A stretch of 64,000 bases of DNA, taken from assembly GCF_029525575.1 (NCBI RefSeq), contig NZ_JAPDIA010000001.1, positions 620,001-684,000 on the forward strand, in the 5' to 3' direction. Positions 59,101-64,000 of this stretch are shown here, one piece after another. The notes beneath the pieces were generated by a model. That model was not told the DNA's origin and searched no databases. It saw nothing but the letters and a program-made list of their open reading frames with translations. The translations under genes and the position numbers were made by a program. This DNA is from Cohnella rhizosphaerae. GTDB lineage: Bacteria > Bacillota > Bacilli > Paenibacillales > Paenibacillaceae. Position 1 is the stretch's first letter. The number at the start of each line of letters is the position of its first letter.

Positions 59101-59419
59101 TGCGGGCACATGGCGTCTAACAAAAAAAGATCAGCCTGGACGAGCTGCCGGAAGACGAAAAAGGAACCTTTGAAGTGAACTTTCAAGGGTGGGACGCGCA
59201 GCTGCATGATAGCGTAGAAGTCGAAGTGAACGGATTTCCTTTTGGGCGTGCGCTGCTGGAGCCCTTATCGTTGGTCGGGCAAGCGGGAGCAGCTGCGAGC
59301 CGGAGCGAATGAGATTGTCGTTCGGCTGACGAATACGCTTTCCGGCATGCTGGACGGCACTTATTTCGACGACGGCAGTCATACTTTAAAAAAAGGTACG
59401 GGACGCGTTACGAAAATAA
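56111..59419 (+). CDS. large cytoplasmic glycoside hydrolase (GH106-like), six frame breaks
   Basis: ATG 56111 follows GGAG by ten bases. The N-terminal barrel has the phrases of the GH106-like superfamily: YRIVPFWFWNGDMSEAAIEL, MADKGVGGFFICARQGLTVP and LEVWIYDEYPYPSGMAGGEV. Further on are DVVKGVFSDEVGLLGNFPWS, SYVTEVNSIRAATQRLS and MGINMFNFHAFFFSIDG. The C-terminus is a GH2-like sugar-binding sandwich (ISGPFTIYVNGQPLARDDFH ... GVRCWSPYRWSGKREQLRAG ... VRLTNTLSGMLDGTYFDDGS). One extra base occurs at each of 56501-56502, 57861-57867, 58042-58047, 59122-59128, 59244-59246 and 59388-59394. Removing all six yields exactly 1100 codons ending HTLKKVRDALRK-stop before a terminator. There is no signal peptide. 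The family includes alpha-L-rhamnosidases; the substrate here is not certain. Confidence 0.8.
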
Positions 59420-59420
59420 A

Positions 59421-59472
59421 AAAAGGGTTGTCTTTCCGGTCCGTGTTAACGACCTTTCGAGACAACCCTTTT
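59421..59472. terminator. bidirectional terminator between the glycosidase and the SMP-30 operon
   Basis: AAAAGGGTTGTCT (59421-59433) pairs with AGACAACCCTTTT (59460-59472) over 13 bp. On the minus strand a TTTTTTTATTTT tract follows; on the plus strand the T tract is short. Confidence 0.88.
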
Positions 59473-59500
59473 GTGCATCATTTCCGCATCTTGGAGACGA

Positions 59501-60337
59501 TTAACGAAATAAAGCCCAACAGCGGCCGGGAAATTCGGATCGGAACGACTCGATGTTGCCCCGATCGGCCATCGTCACGTAACAGGTGCGGCCGTCGGCA
59601 CCGCCGAAGGTCAGGTTGGTGCAGTTTTTCCCGTGCAACGGAATTTCCCGCATCACCTCGCCCCGGGGATTAATCTGGGCCACGCACCCTTTCCCGATGC
59701 GGGTCACGTACAGATTGCCGGCCATATCGCATCGCATGCCGTCCATGCCGAAGTCGGGAAATGCAATGAACAGACGTTTGTTCCCGATCTCTTTGGACGC
59801 GGACAGATCGTACGCCCAAATTTTCCGCTGCACCGTTTCGTTGACATAAAGCGTCTTCTCGTCCGGACTTATTTCGATGCCGTTGGTCGTTCCCATATCG
59901 GCTTCCAGCAGCGAGACTTTACCGTCGGTATGAATTTTCCACAGCTGACCGGTGGACGTTTTCCAATCCGGATCGCTGGCGAATAGAATGCCGTCCGCCG
60001 CGATCGCCAGATCGTTGGGCTGGTTCATCAAGGGCTCGTGCGCGTATATGGCTGTTTCCTTCGTGCGCATATCGACTTTAAGGATATGGTGACCCGTATG
60101 ATCCGCGATCAGCAGATCCCCGTCGCGGTTAAACCGCATCCCGCATCCGGTGCTGCCCCCGTCCAATTCGAGAAACAAGCTGCCGGCCCCATCGGGCGTT
60201 ATTTTCCCAACCGTGTGTCGACGCTCATAATTGACGGCATACAGGTTGCCCGCTTTATCGCAAGCCGGTCCTTCGATCGCCGACGTAAAACGATGCGGCT
60301 CCGTGAAAGGCCGGCTGACATAACATTTTTCCGTCAT
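59501..60337 (-). CDS. SMP-30/gluconolactonase/LRE-family protein
   Basis: The 278-residue six-bladed beta-propeller has SAIEGPACDKAGNLYAVNY (metal-binding Glu in the first blade), GCGMRFNRDGDLLIADHTGH, QPNDLAIAADGILFASD (Asn-Asp), MGTTNGIEISPDEKTLYVNE (Asn) and GMDGMRCDMAGNLYVTRIGK (Asp), the usual calcium-binding set, and ends GNIESFRSEFPG. The family hydrolyses sugar lactones. The ATG overlaps the stop of the FAD oxidoreductase gene (TGATG-like junction at 60335-60339), so the two are translationally coupled: an oxidase or dehydrogenase making a lactone, followed by its hydrolysis, is a natural pairing. Last gene of the five-gene operon. Confidence 0.92.
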   Translation of the reverse strand: MTEKCYVSRPFTEPHRFTSAIEGPACDKAGNLYAVNYERRHTVGKITPDGAGSLFLELDGGSTGCGMRFNRDGDLLIADHTGHHILKVDMRTKETAIYAHEPLMNQPNDLAIAADGILFASDPDWKTSTGQLWKIHTDGKVSLLEADMGTTNGIEISPDEKTLYVNETVQRKIWAYDLSASKEIGNKRLFIAFPDFGMDGMRCDMAGNLYVTRIGKGCVAQINPRGEVMREIPLHGKNCTNLTFGGADGRTCYVTMADRGNIESFRSEFPGRCWALFR

Positions 60338-61881
60338 CAGCTATCCAATACTTGCCGGTCCTCGATCAGACGCTCGCGCAATTCGGCATAATCGACATCC
60401 TGAACCGATGTGCCGCGCCGGATCGCCAGCGCCGCCGCGGTGGCGGCCGATTGTCCGAGGCACATGAACACCGGCTCCATCCGGATCGAGCCGTACGCGA
60501 TATGCGAGGAGGAGAGACAGACGGGTACCAGCAGATTGAGGCATTGTTCGCCCTTCGGAATGATCGCCCGGTACGAGATCGGATAGGGACCGCTCGGCGC
60601 AACCTCCACGTTGCCTTCGTTGATGCAGCGGCCGTCGATGACGATGCGCCGGCTGTTGTGCGCGTCCATCCGATAGGCGGCCAGCCCCACCGGATCGGAC
60701 ACTTTGCGATAGCCGCGGCAATCGTGCTCGGTCATCACTACATCAGAGATCATTCTGCGCGCTTCGCGGATATAGAGCTGCGGCGTCCAGCCTCCGAATT
60801 CGACGTATTCGTCGGCCGGCAAGCCCCATTGCCGCGCCTCCTGACGAACGGCCTCGGGCACGCGCCCGTCGTTGCACAGGAAATAGAGCATGCCCAAGTT
60901 ATAAGTTAGGTGGTTTTGAAAAATTTGCTCTCGTCTTGCATAGCTTCCTTCGGCCCATTCATCGTTCATGCCGATATAATCGGTCGATACGCCGCCGAAA
61001 TTGTTCAGGTCCGTCTTGCCGTTCGGCATCGACGAGTGAAGCCGGAGGGCGTCCCATACGCCCGCTTCGATATAACGGGCCAGCAGGGTGAACAGCTCGG
61101 GATCGTAATTCGGCGGCTCCGGAAAGGGCATGCGGTTCGCGGGATCGTTGGTCAGACAGATGCGGAAATTGTAGGCCTGCACGCTGCGATCCCCTTGACC
61201 CTGGTAGCCCGGCGCCGCGTCGGATACGCCGTGCAGCAGGCCGCTGTCCGGTTTGCCCGGAATGACGTACGGATCGATCCATGCTTTGAAATTATGATGC
61301 GGATCGCCGAAATGAACGCCGTTTAACGTTTCCTTGTAGACCGAATTCGCCTCGCGGCCCACATGATAGGTGACGCCGGCCGCGGCCAGCAGGTCTCCCT
61401 CGTAGGTGGCGTCGATAAACATGTCCGCTTCAATCCGAACGCCGCTCTCCATCGCAATGCTTGCGATCTTGCCTTGCGACTTATGTACGGTCGACAAACG
61501 CTGGCCGTACAGCACGGTGATCCCCTCTTGCCCGGCCCACTCCTGGAAAATGCGATCCGCTACGCGAGGCTCGAAGACCCACTGCGAGCCGTCTCCTTCG
61601 GTGCAGCCGTAATGGCGCCCCACCGCTTGATAGAACTCGCGCGAGATGCCTCCGATCGCAGCTTTGTTGCCGATATCGGTGGCGCCAAGTCCGCCGGAGG
61701 ACAAGCCGCCGAGCTTGCGGCCGAATTCCGCGAGCACGACCGTCAGCCCCATGCGTTTGGCTTGTACTGCCGCAGCTACGCCCGCGGAGCTGCCGCCGTA
61801 TATGCACAGATCGGCCTTGTAGGCCGCGTCGGACGACGGCGCCTCTGGTTCGTAATATTTGATTTTGCTGAAATCCAGCAT
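60337..61881 (-). CDS. FAD-dependent oxidoreductase (FAD_oxidored type)
   Basis: The 514-residue intact protein has ADLCIYGGSSAGVAAAVQAK as nucleotide-binding loop (GGSSAG instead of GxGxxG, seen in this family), LAEFGRKLGGLSSGGLGATD, DMFIDATYEGDLLAAAGVTY (the family's ATYEGD/GDLAA motif) and a C-terminal GQSAATAAALAI that closes the FAD site. It is the same family as the gene at 1364-2733 but only distantly similar. Secreted or cytosolic substrates are unknown; no signal peptide is visible. It follows RidA by six bases and is coupled to the SMP-30 gene. Such enzymes occur in sugar and uronate degradation clusters. Confidence 0.9.
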   Translation of the reverse strand: MLDFSKIKYYEPEAPSSDAAYKADLCIYGGSSAGVAAAVQAKRMGLTVVLAEFGRKLGGLSSGGLGATDIGNKAAIGGISREFYQAVGRHYGCTEGDGSQWVFEPRVADRIFQEWAGQEGITVLYGQRLSTVHKSQGKIASIAMESGVRIEADMFIDATYEGDLLAAAGVTYHVGREANSVYKETLNGVHFGDPHHNFKAWIDPYVIPGKPDSGLLHGVSDAAPGYQGQGDRSVQAYNFRICLTNDPANRMPFPEPPNYDPELFTLLARYIEAGVWDALRLHSSMPNGKTDLNNFGGVSTDYIGMNDEWAEGSYARREQIFQNHLTYNLGMLYFLCNDGRVPEAVRQEARQWGLPADEYVEFGGWTPQLYIREARRMISDVVMTEHDCRGYRKVSDPVGLAAYRMDAHNSRRIVIDGRCINEGNVEVAPSGPYPISYRAIIPKGEQCLNLLVPVCLSSSHIAYGSIRMEPVFMCLGQSAATAAALAIRRGTSVQDVDYAELRERLIEDRQVLDS

Positions 61882-61887
61882 CTCGAA

Positions 61888-62286
61888 TCACCTCGTCGCA
61901 AGGGTGGAATTGCCGTTTCTTCGAACCGCGATCACATCGATCTCGACAAGAAGTCCGTAGTTCAGATCGCAATAGATGGCCGTACGGCTCGGGTAAGGCG
62001 GGGAAAAGTATCTTCGATAAATCTCGTTGAATTCGTCGTACAGCTTGCGGTCGCTTAAATAAATGTTCGCTTTGACCACGTCATTAAACGTCAATCCCGT
62101 CGCTTTTAGCACTTCTTCAATGTTGGCCATCGTCTGAACCGTTTGCGATTCCAGATCGTCGCCCACGATCTTCCCTGTCTCGAGGTTCAGTCCGCCCGAT
62201 CCGGATACGAACACCATCGATTCGGTCTGGATACCTGCGGAAAAAGGCCTGTTGCTGCTTGGGCCGACTTTAATTTCCGTGCGCAT
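61888..62286 (-). CDS. RidA/YjgF-family reactive-intermediate deaminase
   Basis: The 132-residue trimer-forming fold has GPSSNRPFSAGIQTESMVFV, SGSGGLNLETGKIVGDDLES, QTVQTMANIEEVLKATGLTF and NDVVKANIYLSDRKLYDEFN. It also has FSPPYPSRTAIYCDLNYGLL, where the conserved Arg binds the substrate carboxylate, and VEIDVIAV. GGGAGG precedes the ATG by eight bases. RidA proteins hydrolyse enamine/imine intermediates to keto acids and ammonia. In this operon a nitrogen-containing intermediate would explain its presence beside a creatininase-family amidohydrolase. Confidence 0.93.
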   Translation of the reverse strand: MRTEIKVGPSSNRPFSAGIQTESMVFVSGSGGLNLETGKIVGDDLESQTVQTMANIEEVLKATGLTFNDVVKANIYLSDRKLYDEFNEIYRRYFSPPYPSRTAIYCDLNYGLLVEIDVIAVRRNGNSTLATR

Positions 62287-62307
62287 GGCGATTCCTCCCT
62301 ATCAAAT

Positions 62308-63441
62308 TTATATGAACGAGAGCGTGTTGGCGTTTGCATTACGGTTCGTAGGAAAGCAGCAAGCCGCGGTGCCGGCACGGCCGATCGCAAGAAAAGAGAC
62401 GCCATCGCATAATCGATCATGCAGGTGGTAAACAGCGTCCGTTCGATGCGGCAGGGCGCTTGCCCGGTTAAAATGAGATGTTCGATATGCCTGGTTAACG
62501 TACCGAAATGCGAGAAAGGTCGATCCGTATCGAGCTCGCATGCGGCCGCGATGCGTTGACCGGAATTCAGACGAACCGCATAGGACCAAGTCGATACGTA
62601 ATCTTGCAATTGTGCGACATAGCCCTTCGTGCCGTCCCGGTAGGTGACGATAAACAACACAGGCGCAGCGCATGCGTCGCGCGGATGCACACGATTGGGC
62701 TGGGGCTGGGCTTGCAAAGCCATCGCAAGCAAATCCTCGGGCCATTCCCCCCCGATCTGCCGCCGCCCACATCTCGGGACCCGACAGCGCTTGGACCGAA
62801 TCAACCCCGGTCTCCCCGCCCGATCTTCTCTCTGCCAGACTTTGCAGCACCTCCATCGCATGAAACCCGTACGACTCGTTGCCGCCCCAACTGACGACGA
62901 ACGCTTCCTTCAAGTCTCCGAGCAGCGCTCGGTCATACGCCGGCCTGGCAGCTGTATAGGGAACGGACGATCCCGCAAGGAAGGGAATGTCCCTCCGCTT
63001 GATCTGCTTATATATCCAGAACGCGTCATCGATATCGTAGGACAGCTGCTTATCCAGGAAAATCGGCACGCGAACGTTGCGGCGATCCATCGCATGCAGC
63101 GCTTCCTCGATGAACCGACGCCGCGGGTACTCCTTCTGTCCCTCCGCGTTAATCGGATAATCGCCGTGCTCGCCGATCAGGACCAGGCCGTCCGCATGGT
63201 CGACCGAGCCGCCGAAGGTGAACGCTTCTTCGATCGTATCGAAAATCGGAACGCCGTGCTTGGCGGCCATCTCGCGGCTCATATCGTTCGGCGGCACCTG
63301 GTCGGTATACATCGCGGCCACCTGCACTTGCGGCTCGTACCCGAGCTCGCCCAGCAGCCTGCCCACGATCAGCTCGGCATGGGAATTGCGGCGATATTCG
63401 GTGATGACGGCCGCAATCCTCGGCTTGTCTCCGGCCGGCAT
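62308..63441 (-). CDS. uncharacterised Rossmann-like protein, three frame breaks
   Basis: ATG 63441 overlaps the creatininase stop (TGATG) and follows GGAGG. The N-terminal part reads PRIAAVITEYRRNSHAELIV, with an alternating strand-helix pattern: YEPQVQVAAMYTDQVPPNDM, VDHADGLVLIGEHGDYPINA and VPIFLDKQLSYDIDDAFWIY. FVVSWGGNESYGFHAMEVLQ and a C-terminal catalytic-looking SHFGTLTRHIEHLILTGQAP follow. Extra bases occur at 62757-62763 (C7), near 62361 and near 62341. Without them it ends LLLSYEPNANANTLSFI at 62308 with 376 residues. I do not recognise a named family; dehydrogenase-like folds have been seen with similar openings, but no GxGxxG loop is present. Position between a creatininase-family gene and RidA suggests a step of the same pathway. 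Confidence 0.75.
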   Translation of the reverse strand: MPAGDKPRIAAVITEYRRNSHAELIVGRLLGELGYEPQVQVAAMYTDQVPPNDMSREMAAKHGVPIFDTIEEAFTFGGSVDHADGLVLIGEHGDYPINAEGQKEYPRRRFIEEALHAMDRRNVRVPIFLDKQLSYDIDDAFWIYKQIKRRDIPFLAGSSVPYTAARPAYDRALLGDLKEAFVVSWGGNESYGFHAMEVLQSLAERRSGGETGVDSVQALSGPEMWAAADRGGMARGFACDGFASPAPAQSCASARRMRCACVVYRHLPGRHEGLCRTIARLRIDLVLCGSSEFRSTHRGRMRARYGSTFLAFRYVNQAYRTSHFNRASALPHRTDAVYHLHDRLCDGVSFLAIGRAGTAACCFPTNRNANANTLSFI

Positions 63442-64000
63442 CAGACGCCTCCATCCATCGTCTCGCATACGCGCGCGAGCCATTCCGACACCGATTGAAC
63501 GATCGTATCCAAATAAAGCTTTCCTTTATCGCGATCCGCAAGCGCCGCCGAATCGGTATAGCCGTCGAATCCGGTAAGCAGGTGATGGCGTCCAAGGAAC
63601 GTTCCCGCCGGACCTGCGGCTACCCAGGGAAGCGTCGGGTGATCGGACTCGATTCGCTCCCGGTTCACCAGGTCGGCGTCAAGCGACAGGACGAGCGAGG
63701 TTTCGAAGCCGCCCGCATGGCCCGGCACTTTGCCGGTTTCCGAGGCTTTGACCGCAGCGAGCGCATCGCGGGCGATGCTCCAATAGGAGGCCGATGCGGT
63801 CCACACCGGGTGCTCGACGGCAAGATCCTGCGCGGCTTGATGCATGGCCAGCTCGTTGCCGCCATGTCCGTTCAGGAAGATGATCTTCCGGAAGCCGCTT
63901 GCAATCGCGCTCTTCCCGATTTCCTTCAGCATCAGCGCATAGGTGGCGGAGGAGAACGACAGCGTCCCGCCAAAAGCCGTATGATGGTCGGAGCAGCCGA
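63441..64000 (-). CDS. creatininase-family amidohydrolase, 5' part outside window
   Basis: The frame is open to the window edge and reads GCSDHHTAFGGTLSFSSATY at the top. It then has IIFLNGHGGNELAMHQAAQD, the metal-binding NGHGGN motif of creatinine amidohydrolases, and GHAGGFETSLVLSLDADLVN with the Glu ligand. It ends in the phrase LARVCETMDGGV at 63441. The enzymes cleave cyclic amides and related C-N bonds with two metal ions; most members do not act on creatinine. The first ~80 residues are missing. First visible gene of the operon. Confidence 0.9.
   Translation of the reverse strand, partial: GCSDHHTAFGGTLSFSSATYALMLKEIGKSAIASGFRKIIFLNGHGGNELAMHQAAQDLAVEHPVWTASASYWSIARDALAAVKASETGKVPGHAGGFETSLVLSLDADLVNRERIESDHPTLPWVAAGPAGTFLGRHHLLTGFDGYTDSAALADRDKGKLYLDTIVQSVSEWLARVCETMDGGV

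Overview
The window looks like chromosomal DNA of a GC-rich, spore-forming, polysaccharide-degrading Firmicute of the Paenibacillaceae (Paenibacillus or Cohnella type). This is inferred from a GerA-type germinant receptor operon, three SLH-anchored surface proteins, YesM/YesN-type two-component and Lpl/Ytc-type sugar ABC genes, cre-like sites and strong AGGAGG-type ribosome binding sites. No rRNA, tRNA, prophage or insertion sequence was recognised. The only mobile element seen is a group II intron.

Layout. 1-9.6 kb: the end of a cyclic-nucleotide-binding protein, an FAD oxidoreductase divergent from a LacI regulator, a tight Gfo/Idh - AraC - Gfo/Idh operon, an M20 amidohydrolase and a DUF559-like nuclease-fold protein. 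9.6-12.8 kb: a kdu operon (kduI, DeoR regulator, kduD, KDPG aldolase) for breakdown of unsaturated uronates. 12.8-15.6 kb: repeats and a probable group IIC intron placed just after an intrinsic terminator. 15.6-19.5 kb: two unknown membrane proteins, a GNAT acetyltransferase and a divergent HxlR/azoreductase pair. 19.5-23.3 kb: a gerA-C-B operon. 23.4-30 kb: a small unknown gene and a giant SLH protein with 13 near-identical Ig-like modules. 30-39.6 kb: a sugar uptake system (YesM/YesN, binding protein, two permeases, GH31 glucosidase). 39.7-55.7 kb: secreted carbohydrate-active proteins: an SLH-anchored GH13 amylase, an SLH-anchored cohesin-like protein, a beta-helix protein with cohesin-like and dockerin-like domains, and a protein with three carbohydrate-binding modules. 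56.1-59.4 kb: a large cytoplasmic glycosidase. 59.5-64 kb: a five-gene operon (creatininase family, unknown protein, RidA, FAD oxidoreductase, SMP-30 lactonase).

The genes form a plausible chain: surface enzymes cut polysaccharide, the ABC system imports oligosaccharides, GH31 and the large glycosidase finish them, and the kdu and oxidoreductase operons feed the products into central metabolism. cre-like sites upstream of at least three of these genes fit catabolite control.

Two features cut across the window. First, about 28 single-base frame breaks interrupt otherwise intact genes. About 25 are one extra base, mostly in mononucleotide runs, and removing it restores a normal-length gene each time; this looks like sequencing error more than decay. 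Coordinates below give the whole repaired gene. Second, the intergenic spaces hold several unrelated repeat families with the same 50-51 bp period, including a compound element present three times.
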